A stretch of 64,000 nt of DNA from assembly GCA_022376925.1 (NCBI GenBank), contig JAIOJX010000004.1, forward strand, positions 3,286,001-3,350,000, read 5' to 3'. The notes under the pieces are model-generated. The model ran no database searches and was not told the DNA's origin. It saw only the letters and a program-made list of their open reading frames with translations. The stretch is from Tragulus kanchil (taxonomy: Eukaryota > Chordata > Mammalia > Artiodactyla > Tragulidae). This document shows positions 42,720-55,428 of the stretch, one piece after another (positions within the stretch are counted from its first letter, which is position 1; the number at the start of each line of letters is the position of its first letter). Both the position numbers and the translations under genes were made by a program.

Positions 42720-44766
42720 ATAAATATAGTTTAACCCTTTTTTGACTGCACCACAGGGCATGTGGGATCTTAGTTGCCCAACCAGGGAGCCAATCCATGC
42801 TCCTTATATTGGAGGTGTGGAGTCTTAACCACTGGACCACCAGGGAAGTCCCTACATATTTTGTTTGTTTAACAGTGTATATAAACATCTTTCTGGGCCA
42901 TTAAATATTCCATTACCACATGACTTTTAATGGCCTCAAAGACTTCCATTGGGTGGCTTACTATAATTTATTATTTCTAACTGTTGGTTATTTAGGTTGT
43001 TTCTTCTTATTCTATTCTTTTATTTGGAATTCTTAATGAACATTTGTTAAATCTTTGTGCACTTATTTCTTATATTCTTAGTAAAAATATGAACAGAAAG
43101 AACATCAACTACTAATCTTTTAAGATGTTTTCCTGGCTATCCAAAATATAAGAGTTTAAGTAGAGAAATATTGAGAAAGTCAATATTTTAGCACAGAGAT
43201 CATGTTTCATCTTGAATGACAATTTCCCACAGCACCTAGGTCAGAATTCTGAAAGAACAAACCTGGGATACTGGGGCTTGTGACTGCCATGGAACGTCAA
43301 ATAACAGATCACTTTTTGTACCTAAATATTATAGCAAGGGTAACTTGTACTGCTTCACACCAGGTGTAAGAATCACATTTCTTTTCTTTCTCCAAATCAA
43401 ATTGTATATGTTCCAAGTCCCCGTCCCAAAGTGCTGGCCGGATAGCCAATCCCAATAATTACTGTGACCACTGTCCCACCCCCGGGTCAGTTGGTCTAAC
43501 TCAGTCAAGCTGGAGAAAAGCCCTGTAACCTTTCTTTGGTCCATTCTGCTACCATGCATGTGTCCCTTGTCAAAACTGATAAGGTCCCCAACACAGTGCT
43601 GCTTTTTGCCAGGGTTCTTGACCCCAGAACCAGCTCTATGTCCCCAGGCCTCCCAGAGCCACCAATAGACACCCCCAGGGTCCTCTGTCTACGAACTTAT
43701 CCAGGTAAGAATACTGGAGTGGGTTGCCATTCCCTACTCCAGGGGATCTTCCCAACCCAAGTCTCCTGCATTGCATTCAGATTCCTTACCATCTGAGCCA
43801 CCAGGAAAGCCCATAAATATAGTTTAACCCTTTTTTGACTGCACCACAGGGCATGTGGGATCTTAGTTGCCCAACCAGGGAGCCAATCCATGCTCCTTAT
43901 ATTGGAGGTGTGGAGTCTTAACCACTGGACCACCAGGGAAGTCCCTACATATTTTGTTTGTTTAACAGTGTATATAAACATCTTTCTGGGCCATTAAATA
44001 TTCCATTACCACATGACTTTTAATGGCCTCAAAGACTTCCATTGGGTGGCTTACTATAATTTATTATTTCTAACTGTTGGTTATTTAGGTTGTTTCTTCT
44101 TATTCTATTCTTTTATTTGGAATTCTTAATGAACATTTGTTAAATCTTTGTGCACTTATTTCTTATATTCTTAGTAAAAATATGAACAGAAAGAACATCA
44201 ACTACTAATCTTTTAAGATGTTTTCCTGGCTATCCAAAATATAAGAGTTTAAGTAGAGAAATATTGAGAAAGTCAATATTTTAGCACAGAGATCATGTTT
44301 CATCTTGAATGACAATTTCCCACAGCACCTAGGTCAGAATTCTGAAAGAACAAACCTGGGATACTGGGGCTTGTGACTGCCATGGAACGTCAAATAACAG
44401 ATCACTTTTTGTACCTAAATATTATAGCAAGGGTAACTTGTACTGCTTCACACCAGGTGTAAGAATCACATTTCTTTTCTTTCTCCAAATCAAATTGTAT
44501 ATGTTCCAAGTCCCCGTCCCAAAGTGCTGGCCGGATAGCCAATCCCAATAATTACTGTGACCACTGTCCCACCCCCGGGTCAGTTGGTCTAACTCAGTCA
44601 AGCTGGAGAAAAGCCCTGTAACCTTTCTTTGGTCCATTCTGCTACCATGCATGTGTCCCTTGTCAAAACTGATAAGGTCCCCAACACAGTGCTGCTTTTT
44701 GCCAGGGTTCTTGACCCCAGAACCAGCTCTATGTCCCCAGGCTCCCAGAGCCACCAATAGACACCC
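42582..44766. repeat. Tandem duplication 14 (42582-43674 / 43675-44766)
   Basis: Offset 1093 bp. It starts inside a Bov-tA SINE. Copy 1 has an extra C near its end (CAGGCCTCCC for CAGGCTCCC). Confidence 0.95.
42735..42853 (-). mobile_element. CHR-type SINE fragment (duplicate at 43828-43946)
   Basis: Antisense: TTTTTTGACTGCACCACAGG to GACCACCAGGGAAGTCCC. Confidence 0.8.
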
Positions 44767-45072
44767 ACGCGGCAAATCCTTCCACCTCCCCAGGGCAGGA
44801 CAAGGCCCAGGGTTGTTACTCGAAGATGCTGCCAAGCCTAGCCCTCTCTGTTGGAGGCTTTCAAAAATCTCCTTTCCTCTCCATTCTTTCTGTCTCTGGG
44901 ACAATTTAGTCTAATTTCCCTCAAAGGCCAAAAGGAAGAGGGGATCTCTTCTTGAGTCAGAGAATAGTTACTTCCTTTCCTGCAACACAGCAGTCTTCAG
45001 AGACAGGCAATCAAGAGAGACCAAGCCCCCTCTAGGAACTGGGAGAGAGGGAACAGAGAGAGAGTGGAGAGG

Positions 45073-45183
45073 ACTTCCATGGTGGTCTGGTGGCTAAGAT
45101 TCCTTGCTACCAGGAGATCAGGGTTCAATCCTTGGTTCGGAAAGATCTCCTGGAGAAGGAAATTGCAACCTACTCCAGTATTC
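45073..45183 (+). mobile_element. Bov-tA/CHR hybrid-looking SINE fragment (duplicate at 46256-46366)
   Basis: Sense: GGACTTCCATGGTGGTCTGG through GGAGAAGGAAATTGCAACC, ending CTCCAGTATTC at an L1 3' fragment. Confidence 0.75.
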
Positions 45184-45191
45184 TTTTTTTT

Positions 45192-45500
45192 TTTAGTTTT
45201 TATTTTACTTTTTACTTTTACAGAGTTTTGTTGTTTACAGATACATATGATCCCAGATTAGTCATATGTATATCTCCCCCATCCCACCCGTCCAGGTCGT
45301 CACACAGCACCCCTGCAGGATCCCCTTTTCTCACAGCACAATGACAATAGCTATTTTTTTCACATATGATAGTATAGGTTTTCATGTTACTGCCTCTATG
45401 CCTCTTCCACCCAATGTTCATTCCCCACAAAGTCCGTATGTCCACTGTCCATGTCTGGCTTTCCGTCGCTTCACTGCATGTGCTCATACATCCTACTAGT
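45192..45500 (-). mobile_element. L1 3' UTR fragment (duplicate at 46375-46683)
   Basis: Antisense text (TTTTGTTGTTTACAGATACA; CACAATGACAATAGCTATTT) is a diverged relative of the 46.7-47.4 kb L1 3' UTR monomer. A shorter relative lies at about 13395-13480. Confidence 0.65.
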
Positions 45501-46652
45501 TCCTCATATAGTATTATCTGAGAAGAACCAAACCTAGGTGATAAACCTGGGGCTTGTGACTGCCATGGAACGTCAAATAACAGATCACTTTTTGTACCTA
45601 AATATTATAGCAAGGGTAACTTGTACTGCTTCACACCAGGTGTAAGAATCACATTTCTTTTCTTTCTCCAAATCAAATTGTATATGTTCCAAGTCCCCGT
45701 CCCAAAGTGCTGGCCGGATAGCCAATCCCAATAATTACTGTGACCACTGTCCCACCCCCGGGTCAGTTGGTCTAACTCAGTCAAGCTGGAGAAAAGCCCT
45801 GTAACCTTTCTTTGGTCCATTCTGCTACCATGCATGTGTCCCTTGTCAAAACTGATAAGGTCCCCAACACAGTGCTGCTTTTTGCCAGGGTTCTTGACCC
45901 CAGAACCAGCTCTATGTCCCCAGGCTCCCAGAGCCACCAATAGACACCCACGCGGCAAATCCTTCCACCTCCCCAGGGCAGGACAAGGCCCAGGGTTGTT
46001 ACTCGAAGATGCTGCCAAGCCTAGCCCTCTCTGTTGGAGGCTTTCAAAAATCTCCTTTCCTCTCCATTCTTTCTGTCTCTGGGACAATTTAGTCTAATTT
46101 CCCTCAAAGGCCAAAAGGAAGAGGGGATCTCTTCTTGAGTCAGAGAATAGTTACTTCCTTTCCTGCAACACAGCAGTCTTCAGAGACAGGCAATCAAGAG
46201 AGACCAAGCCCCCTCTAGGAACTGGGAGAGAGGGAACAGAGAGAGAGTGGAGAGGACTTCCATGGTGGTCTGGTGGCTAAGATTCCTTGCTACCAGGAGA
46301 TCAGGGTTCAATCCTTGGTTCGGAAAGATCTCCTGGAGAAGGAAATTGCAACCTACTCCAGTATTCTTTTTTTTTTTAGTTTTTATTTTACTTTTTACTT
46401 TTACAGAGTTTTGTTGTTTACAGATACATATGATCCCAGATTAGTCATATGTATATCTCCCCCATCCCACCCGTCCAGGTCGTCACACAGCACCCCTGCA
46501 GGATCCCCTTTTCTCACAGCACAATGACAATAGCTATTTTTTTCACATATGATAGTATAGGTTTTCATGTTACTGCCTCTATGCCTCTTCCACCCAATGT
46601 TCATTCCCCACAAAGTCCGTATGTCCACTGTCCATGTCTGGCTTTCCGTCGC

Positions 46653-47446
46653 TTCACTGCATGTGCCATCATCACCATCCTACTAGATTCCATACATATG
46701 TATTAGTATATTCTACTTGTCCTTCCCTTTTTGACTTACTTCACTTTTTTATTTTATTTTTTTCCTTTATTTTAAAGATTTTACAGCGTTTTGTTGTTCA
46801 CCAACATGTATGTTCCCAGAACATTCATATGCATATCCCTGGACCCTCCCCCTACCCAGTTCCCCCACCTCCCATCCCTCCAGACCATCACCCCAAGTGG
46901 TTGTAGGTACTCCTATTCCCCTAGCACAATGACAATAGCTATCTTTTCCACACATGACAGTATAGGTTTCCATGTTACTCCCTCCATGCCTCCCTCCCAC
47001 TGTTTGGTCTCCACAATGTCTTTATGTCTATTCTCTGTTTTTTCATGAGTTCACTGCATGTGCCATCATCACCATCCTACTAGATTCCATACATATGTAT
47101 TAGTATATTCTACTTGTCCTTCCCTTTTTGACTTACTTCACTTTTTTATTTTATTTTTTTCCTTTATTTTAAAGATTTTACAGCGTTTTGTTGTTCACCA
47201 ACATGTATGTTCCCAGAACATTCATATGCATATCCCTGGACCCTCCCCCTACCCAGTTCCCCCACCTCCCATCCCTCCAGACCATCACCCCAAGTGGTTG
47301 TAGGTACTCCTATTCCCCTAGCACAATGACAATAGCTATCTTTTCCACACATGACAGTATAGGTTTCCATGTTACTCCCTCCATGCCTCCCTCCCACTGT
47401 TTGGTCTCCACAATGTCTATATGTCTATTCTCTGTTTTTTCATGAG
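46653..47446. repeat. 397-bp tandem duplication inside L1 3' UTR (46653-47049 / 47050-47446)
   Basis: This is shorter than all the other units in the ladder (397 bp). Copies are almost identical; one difference is CTTTATGTC against CTATATGTC. A related diverged monomer sits at 45192-45500. It could be a real L1 3' UTR tandem repeat or another unmerged overlap. Confidence 0.9.
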
Positions 47447-47822
47447 TTCACTGCATGTGTTATCATGACCATCTTACTAGATCCCATATATATGAGTTAG
47501 TATATTATACTTGTCTTTCTCTTTTTGACTTACTTCACTTTTTATGATAGGTTCTAGGTCCAGCCACCTCATTAAGACTGATACTTCTGCATTTCTCTTT
47601 ACAGCTGAGTAGTATTCTATTGTATATATGTACCAGAGCTTCTTTATCCATTCATTCATTGATGGGCATCTAGGTTGCTTCCATGTTCTAGCTATTGTAT
47701 AGAGAGATGCAATGAACATTGGGGTACAGGTGCTTCTTTCAGTTTTGATTTCATCAGGGTATAAGCCTAAGAGTGGGATTGCTAGGTCTGACACTTCTTC
47801 TATTTGTAGTTTTTTCAGGAAT

Positions 47823-50193
47823 CTCCACACTGTCTTCCATAGGGGCTGTATCAATTTACATTCCCACCAGCAATGCAAGAGTGTTCCCTTTTCTCCGCAC
47901 CCTCTCCAGCATTTGTTGTCTGTCGATTTGTGGATGATCGCCATTCTGACGGGTGTGAGGTGATATCTCATTGTAGTTTTGGATTGCATTTCTCTAATAA
48001 TAAGTAGGCTGAGCATCATTTCATGTGCTTTTTGGCCATCTGTATGTCGTCTTTGGAGAGGTGTCTGTTTAGGTCCTTTTCCCATTTTTTGGGGGGGGAA
48101 GCGGTGGGTTGGACAGGCAGAGGGATGGGAAGGCCACTTCTATTGGTCTTTCATTTATCTATTTTCATCCATCTTTGTTCTTTGGCCCCTGTGGGCCTCC
48201 CATCGCAGTGGCCTCTGTTGTCACAGAGCACCGGCTTTGGGCACATGCACTCCAGAGCTCCAGCTCGGTAATTGGACACATGGGTCCAGCCGCTCCGTGG
48301 CACATGGGATCTTCCCAGGCCAGGGATCGAACCAGTGACCCTTGCACCGCAAGGTGGTGTCCTTACCCAGTGGACCACCAGGGAAGCCCCTTTTCTCATT
48401 TTTTGATTGCGTTGTTCATTTTTCCAATGTTGAGTTGTCTGAGCTGCTTATAGATGTTGGAGATTAATTCTTTGTCTGTTGTTTCATTTGCTATGATTTT
48501 CTCCCATTCTGTGGGTTGTCTGTTCAGCGTTTTTGTAGTTTCTTTTGCTATACAAAAGCTTTTAAGTTTCCTTAGGTCCCACAGGTTAATTTTTGTTTTT
48601 AGTTCTGCTATTCTAGTAGGTGGGTCAGAGAAGATCTTGCTTTGATTTATGTCCTTGAGGGTTTTGCCTATATTCTCCCCTAAGAGTTTTTAGGGTTTCT
48701 TGTCTTACATTTAGGTCTTTAATCCATTTTGAGTTGATCTTTGTGTATGGTGTCAGGGAATGTTCCAACTTCATTTTTTTGCATGTAGCTGTCCAATTTT
48801 CCCAGCACCATTTGTTGAAGAGGCTGTCTTTGTCCCATTTTATAGTTTTGCCTCCTTTGCCAAAAATAAGGTACCCATAGGTGCGTGGGTTTCTCTCTGG
48901 GTTCTCGATCTTGTTCCATTGGTCTATATTTCTGTTTTGTGCCAGTACCATACTGTCTTGATGACTGTTGCTTTGTAGTATAGTCTAAAGTTAGGAGGCT
49001 GATCCCTCCACACTGTCTTCCATAGGGGCTGTATCAATTTACATTCCCACCAGCAATGCAAGAGTGTTCCCTTTTCTCCGCACCCTCTCCAGCATTTGTT
49101 GTCTGTCGATTTGTGGATGATCGCCATTCTGACGGGTGTGAGGTGATATCTCATTGTAGTTTTGGATTGCATTTCTCTAATAATAAGTAGGCTGAGCATC
49201 ATTTCATGTGCTTTTTGGCCATCTGTATGTCGTCTTTGGAGAGGTGTCTGTTTAGGTCCTTTTCCCATTTTTTGGGGGGGGAAGCGGTGGGTTGGACAGG
49301 CAGAGGGATGGGAAGGCCACTTCTATTGGTCTTTCATTTATCTATTTTCATCCATCTTTGTTCTTTGGCCCCTGTGGGCCTCCCATCGCAGTGGCCTCTG
49401 TTGTCACAGAGCACCGGCTTTGGGCACATGCACTCCAGAGCTCCAGCTCGGTAATTGGACACATGGGTCCAGCCGCTCCGCGGCACATGGGATCTTCCCA
49501 GGCCAGGGATCGAACCAGTGACCCTTGCACCGCAAGGTGGTGTCCTTACCCAGTGGACCACCAGGGAAGCCCCTTTTCTCATTTTTTGATTGCGTTGTTC
49601 ATTTTTCCAATGTTGAGTTGTCTGAGCTGCTTGTAGATTTTGGAGATGAATTCTTTGTCTGTTGTTTCATTTGCTATGATTTTCTCCCATTCTGTGGGTT
49701 GTCTGTTCAGCTTTTTTGTAATTTCTTTTGCTGTACAAAAGCTTTTAAGTTTCTTTAGGTCCCACAGGTTAATTTTTGTTTTTAGTTCTGCTATTCTAGT
49801 AGGTGGGTCAGAGAAGATCTTGCTTTGATTTATGTCCTTGAGGGTTTTGCCTATATTCTCCCCTAAGAGTTTTTAGGGTTTCTTGTCTTACATTTAGGTC
49901 TTTAATCCATTTTGAGTTGATCTTTGTGTATGGTGTCAGGGAATGTTCCAACTTCATTTTTTTGCATGTAGCTGTCCAATTTTCCCAGCACCATTTGTTG
50001 AAGAGGCTGTCTTTGTCCCATTTTATAGTTTTGCCTCCTTTGCCAAAAATAAGGTACCCATAGGTGCGTGGGTTTCTCTCTGGGTTCTCGATCTTGTTCC
50101 ATTGGTCTATATTTCTGTTTTTGTGCCAGTACCATACTGTCATGATGACTGTTGCTTTGTAGTATAGTCTAAAGTTAGGGAGGCTGATCCCTC
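47823..50193. repeat. Tandem duplication 17 (47823-49009 / 49006-50193)
   Basis: Offset 1183 bp, within L1 ORF2 and including a nested CHR SINE. Copies differ by about ten substitutions or indels, more than other pairs. They include several in 48450-48530 and single-base losses near the end of copy 1. Confidence 0.95.
48092..48388 (-). mobile_element. CHR-type SINE nested in L1, 17-bp TSD (duplicate at 49275-49571)
   Basis: Target-site copies CCTTTTCCCATTTTTTG (48075-48091) and CCTTTTCTCATTTTTTG (48389-48405) prove insertion into L1 ORF2. The SINE breaks the frame after the C-terminal segment. Confidence 0.93.
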
Positions 50194-52211
50194 CAGCTCC
50201 ATTCTTCTTTCTCAGGATCCTTTGACTATTCAAGGTCTTTTGTATTTCCATATGAACTGTGTTATTCTTTGGTCTAGTTCTGTGAAGAATATCATTGCTA
50301 GTTTGATAGGGATTGCATTGAATCCACAGATGGGTAGTATGATCATTTTCACAATATTGATTCTTCCAACCCAGGAACATGGAATATCTCTCCATCTGTT
50401 TAAGTCTTCTTTCATTTCTTTCATGTGTGTCTTGTAATTTTCTGTGTACAGTTATTTTGTTTCTTTGGGTAGGTTTATTCCTAGATATTTGATTCTTTTG
50501 GTTGCAATGGTGAAGGGGATTGCATCTTTGATTTTGTTTTCTGAATTTTAATTGTTTGCATATAGGAATGCCAGTGATTTCTGTGTATTGATTTTGTATT
50601 CCGTGACTTTGTTGAATTCATTGATTAGCTCTAGTAGTTTTGTAATAGTGTCTTTGGGGTTTTCTATGTATAATATCATGTCATCTGTGAATAGAGAGAG
50701 TTTGACTTCTTCTTTTCCAATCTGGATTCCTTTGATTTCTTTCTCTTCTCTTATTGCTGTTGCTAGAACTTCCAGGACTATGTTGAATAATGATGGTGAA
50801 AGTGGACACCCTTGTCTTGTTCCTGGTCTTAGAGGGATTGCTTTCAGTTTTTCACCATTGAGGATAATGTTCGCTGTGGGCTTCTCATAGATGGCTTTCA
50901 CTATGTTGAGATAGGCGCCTTCTATGCCCGTTTTTTGAAGAGTTTTTTATCATAAATGGGTGTTGGATTTTGTCAAAGGCTTTTTCTGCATCTGTTGAGA
51001 TTATCATGTGGTTTTTGTCTTTCAATTTGTTGATATGGTGTATCACATTGATTGATTTGTGGATATTGAAGAATCCTTGCATGCCTGGAATGAAACTGAC
51101 TTGATCATGATGTATGAGTTTTTTGATGTGCTGTTGAATTCTGTTTGCTAGGATCCTTTGGGGACTATTTCATAGTTTTGGGCCAGTACCATACTGTCAT
51201 GATGACTGTTGCTTTGTAGTATAGTCTAAAGTTAGGGAGGCTGATCCCTCCAGCTCCATTCTTCTTTCTCAGGATCCTTTGACTATTCAAGGTCTTTTGT
51301 ATTTCCATATGAACTGTGTTATTCTTTGGTCTAGTTCTGTGAAGAATATCATTGCTAGTTTGATAGGGATTGCATTGAATCCACAGATGGGTAGTATGAT
51401 CATTTTCACAATATTGATTCTTCCAACCCAGGAACATGGAATATCTCTCCATCTGTTTAAGTCTTCTTTCATTTCTTTCATGTGTGTCTTGTAATTTTCT
51501 GTGTACAGTTATTTTGTTTCTTTGGGTAGGTTTATTCCTAGATATTTGATTCTTTTGGTTGCAATGGTGAAGGGGATTGCATCTTTGATTTTGTTTTCTG
51601 AATTTTAATTGTTTGCATATAGGAATGCCAGTGATTTCTGTGTATTGATTTTGTATTCCGTGACTTTGTTGAATTCATTGATTAGCTCTAGTAGTTTTGT
51701 AATAGTGTCTTTGGGGTTTTCTATGTATAATATCATGTCATCTGTGAATAGAGAGAGTTTGACTTCTTCTTTTCCAATCTGGATTCCTTTGATTTCTTTC
51801 TCTTCTCTTATTGCTGTTGCTAGAACTTCCAGGACTATGTTGAATAATGATGGTGAAAGTGGACACCCTTGTCTTGTTCCTGGTCTTAGAGGGATTGCTT
51901 TCAGTTTTTCACCATTGAGGATAATGTTCGCTGTGGGCTTCTCATAGATGGCTTTCACTATGTTGAGATAGGCGCCTTCTATGCCCGTTTTTTGAAGAGT
52001 TTTTTATCATAAATGGGTGTTGGATTTTGTCAAAGGCTTTTTCTGCATCTGTTGAGATTATCATGTGGTTTTTGTCTTTCAATTTGTTGATATGGTGTAT
52101 CACATTGATTGATTTGTGGATATTGAAGAATCCTTGCATGCCTGGAATGAAACTGACTTGATCATGATGTATGAGTTTTTTGATGTGCTGTTGAATTCTG
52201 TTTGCTAGGAT
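50125..52211. repeat. Tandem duplication 18 (50125-51154 / 51182-52211)
   Basis: Offset 1057 bp, within the L1 reverse transcriptase region, with 27 bp of unmatched filler (51155-51181). Confidence 0.95.
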
Positions 52212-52475
52212 TTTGTTGAGGATTTTGGTGTCTAAATTCATCAGTGAAATTGGCCTATAATTTTCTTTTTCGTGTTGTCTTTGCCTGGCTTTGGTATCAG
52301 GGTGATGGTGGACTCGTAGAATGCATTTGGCAGTGTTCCTTCCTGTGCAATTTTTTAAAAGAGCTTTAAGAGGACAAGCATTAGCTCTTCTTTAAATGTT
52401 TGGCAGAATTCAGCTGTAAAGCCATCTGGTCCTGGGCTTTTATTTTTAAAAGAGTTTTAGAAGGACAGGCATTAG

Positions 52476-52797
52476 GGCTTCCCCTGGTGGTCCAGTGGGT
52501 AAGGACACTGCCTTGCAGTGCAAGGGGCGCCAGTTCAATCCCTGGCCTGGGAAGATCCCACGTGCCGCGGAGCGACTGGACCGATGTGTCCAATTACCGA
52601 GCCAGAGCTCTGGAGCGCATGCGCCCAGAGCCGGCGCTCTGCGACAACAGAGGCCACTGTGATGGGAGACCCACAGGAGCCAAAGAACAAAGACGGATGA
52701 AAATAAAGAAGTGAAAGACCAATAGAAGTGGCCCTCCCATCCCCCTCCCTCCCCACCCCATCCACCAAAAAGAAAAAAAAAGATAAAAAAAAAAAAT
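52476..52797 (+). mobile_element. CHR-type SINE nested in L1, 15-bp TSD
   Basis: Sense SINE with A-rich tail between AAGGACAGGCATTAG copies (52461-52475 and 52798-52812), inserted in L1 ORF2 opposite to the L1 strand. Confidence 0.94.
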
Positions 52798-53000
52798 AAG
52801 GACAGGCATTAGCTCTTCTTTAAATCTTTGGTAGAATTCACCCGTAAAGCCATCTGGTTCTGGGATTTTATTTTTAGGTAAATTTTTGATCACAAATTCT
52901 ATTTCTGAGCTTATGATTAGGTTGTTCATAGTTTCTATTTCTTGCTGATTCAGTCTTGGAAGATTAATCTTCTATAAGAAACTGTCCATTTCTTCCTGGT

Positions 53001-54925
53001 TGTCCAGTTTGTTGCCATATAGTTGTTCATAATAGTCTCTTATAATCCTTTGGATTTCTGCATTATCTGTTGTAATCTCTCCTTTTTTGTTTTTGATTTT
53101 GTGGATCTGGTTCTCCTCTCTTTTTTTCTTGATGAGGCTAGCCATCGGTTTGTTGATTTTGTTTACCTTTTTGAAGAACCAGCTTTTTGTTTTATTTATC
53201 TTTACTATTGTTTCTTTTGTTCCTTTTTCATTTAATTCTGCTCTGATCTTTATGATTTCTATTCTTCTGCTAACTTTGGGGTGTTTTTGTTCCTCTTTCT
53301 CCAGTTGTTTTAAGCGTAGGGTTAGGCGTGTCTTTGATATTTTGCTTGTTTCTTGAGGTAGGATTGTATTACTATAAACTACCCTCTTAGAATTGCTTTT
53401 GTGGTCCCCCATAGGTTTTGCACTGTCATGTGTTCATTGTTTTCTTCTAGGAATTTTTTTACTCCTCCTTTGATTTTCTTGTTAATCAGTTTGTTTTTTA
53501 GGTATGTGTTGTTTAATTTCCGTGTGTTTGTGTTTTTAGCATTTTTTTCCCTGTAGTTGATCTCTAGTCTTTATTGCATTGTGGTCAGAGAAGATGGTTG
53601 ACATAATTTCAATTTTCTTGAATTGACTGAGGTTTTATTTGTGACCCAAGATGTGGTCTATCCTGGAGAATGTTCTATGACCACTTGAGAAGAAAGTGTA
53701 TTCTTCTGCTTTTGGATGGGAGGTCCTAAAATTATCCATGAGGTCCATCTCTTCTAGTGTGGCATTTAAGGCTTGTGTTTCTTTATTAATTTTCTGTTTT
53801 GATGATCTGTCCATTGATGTGAGAGGAATGTTAAAGTCTCCTACTATGATTGTGTAATTGTCGATTTCTTCTTTTATGTCTGAAAGTGTTTGTCTTATGT
53901 ATTGGGGTGCTCCTGAGTTGGATGCATAGATATTTATGATTGTTATGTTTTCCATTAGTTTTGTTCTTCATAGAATGTCCAGGCTTTGTTGCCATATAGT
54001 TGTTCATAATAGTCTCTTATAATCCTTTGGATTTCTGCATTATCTGTTGTAATCTCTCCTTTTTTGTTTTTGATTTTGTGGATCTGGTTCTCCTCTCTTT
54101 TTTTCTTGATGAGGCTAGCCATCGGTTTGTTGATTTTGTTTACCTTTTTGAAGAACCAGCTTTTTGTTTTATTTATCTTTACTATTGTTTCTTTTGTTCC
54201 TTTTTCATTTAATTCTGCTCTGATCTTTATGATTTCTATTCTTCTGCTAACTTTGGGGTGTTTTTGTTCCTCTTTCTCCAGTTGTTTTAAGCGTAGGGTT
54301 AGGCGTGTCTTTGATATTTTGCTTGTTTCTTGAGGTAGGATTGTATTACTATAAACTACCCTCTTAGAATTGCTTTTGTGGTCCCCCATAGGTTTTGCAC
54401 TGTCATGTGTTCATTGTTTTCTTCTAGGAATTTTTTTACTCCTCCTTTGATTTTCTTGTTAATCAGTTTGTTTTTTAGGTATGTGTTGTTTAATTTCCGT
54501 GTGTTTGTGTTTTTAGCATTTTTTTCCCTGTAGTTGATCTCTAGTCTTTATTGCATTGTGGTCAGAGAAGATGGTTGACATAATTTCAATTTTCTTGAAT
54601 TGACTGAGGTTTTATTTGTGACCCAAGATGTGGTCTATCCTGGAGAATGTTCTATGACCACTTGAGAAGAAAGTGTATTCTTCTGCTTTTGGATGGGAGG
54701 TCCTAAAATTATCCATGAGGTCCATCTCTTCTAGTGTGGCATTTAAGGCTTGTGTTTCTTTATTAATTTTCTGTTTTGATGATCTGTCCATTGATGTGAG
54801 AGGAATGTTAAAGTCTCCTACTATGATTGTGTAATTGTCGATTTCTTCTTTTATGTCTGAAAGTGTTTGTCTTATGTATTGGGGTGCTCCTGAGTTGGAT
54901 GCATAGATATTTATGATTGTTATGT
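53001..54925. repeat. Tandem duplication 19 (53001-53948 / 53978-54925)
   Basis: Offset 977 bp, within the L1 endonuclease-to-RT linker, with about 29 bp of filler (53949-53977). Confidence 0.95.
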
Positions 54926-55099
54926 CTTCCTCTTGGATTGATCCCTTGATCATTATGTAGTGACCTGCCTTATTTCTTCTAATCTTCTTTATTTTAAGGT
55001 CTATTTTGTCTGATATGAGGATTGCTACTCCAGCTTTCTTTTGATTTCCATTTGCATGGAATATCTTTTTCCATCCTTACACTTTCAGTCTATGAGTGT

Positions 55100-55207
55100 T
55101 ACTCCAGTATTCTTGCCTGCAGAATTCCATAGACAGAGGAGTCTGCTAGGCTATAGTCCATGGGATCACAGAAAGTCAGACACAACTGAGTGGTTAATAC
55201 TTCACTT
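55100..55207 (+). mobile_element. Bov-tA SINE, 3' part
   Basis: Sense: TTACTCCAGTATTCTTGCCT to GTCAGACACAACTGAGTGG, abutting the L1 truncation point. Confidence 0.82.
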
Positions 55208-55325
55208 TCGCCAATGCAGGGGGTTCAAGCTCAATCCCTGGTCAGGGAGCTAGGTTCTACATGCCAAGTTAAGATCCTGCATGCCAGAACTAAAACCCAG
55301 CACAGCAAAATTAATTAATTAAAAA
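55208..55325 (+). mobile_element. CHR-type SINE fragment
   Basis: Sense: CGCCAATGCAGGGGGTTCAA to GCACAGCAAAATTAATTAAT. Confidence 0.75.
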
Positions 55326-55428
55326 GAATGGAAAAATATAAATGTCCATTAATACTTGTATAAATGACGGTCCCCCTAAAGAGTGGGATACCATGCAGCT
55401 GCTATGGCCAAAGACAGTCACAGTGATA

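Larger units (their letters stand above)
44341..46690. repeat. Tandem duplication 15 (about 44341-45500 / 45518-46690)
   Basis: Offset 1183 bp. Both sides of the join are degraded: copy 1 ends GTGCTCATACATCC where copy 2 reads GTGCCATCATCACCATCC. Copy 2 begins with an inflated version of CAAACCTGGGATACTGGGG. The exact edges are uncertain by about 20 bp. Confidence 0.9.
46700..55098 (-). mobile_element. 5'-truncated L1 retrotransposon, broken ORF2 (duplications included)
   Basis: This reads right to left on the minus strand. Endonuclease pieces come first (NIYASN, VGDFNIPL, SSGHRTFSRIDHILG; 54953-53635), then the linker (53412-52972), reverse transcriptase ([14 protein letters not shown], and [14 protein letters not shown] where active copies usually have FADD; 51958-51605), then the ORF2 C-terminus ending at 47477. 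The 5' UTR, ORF1 and the very N-terminus of ORF2 are missing; truncation is near 55098. It carries frameshifts, two nested SINEs and three ladder duplications. After collapsing them, the element is about 4.8 kb. It is dead as a mobile element. Confidence 0.93.

Noticed and set aside
44422..44904. 160-codon minus frame (repeated at 45605-46087)
   Set aside because: No recognised family, compositionally ordinary, no splice or promoter context. The duplicate has the same frame only because the block is duplicated.
47477..55098. Reverse transcriptase and endonuclease fragments as a possible novel retroelement or defence system
   Set aside because: Motifs and order are those of ordinary L1 ORF2. 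The copy is 5'-truncated, frameshifted and interrupted by SINEs.
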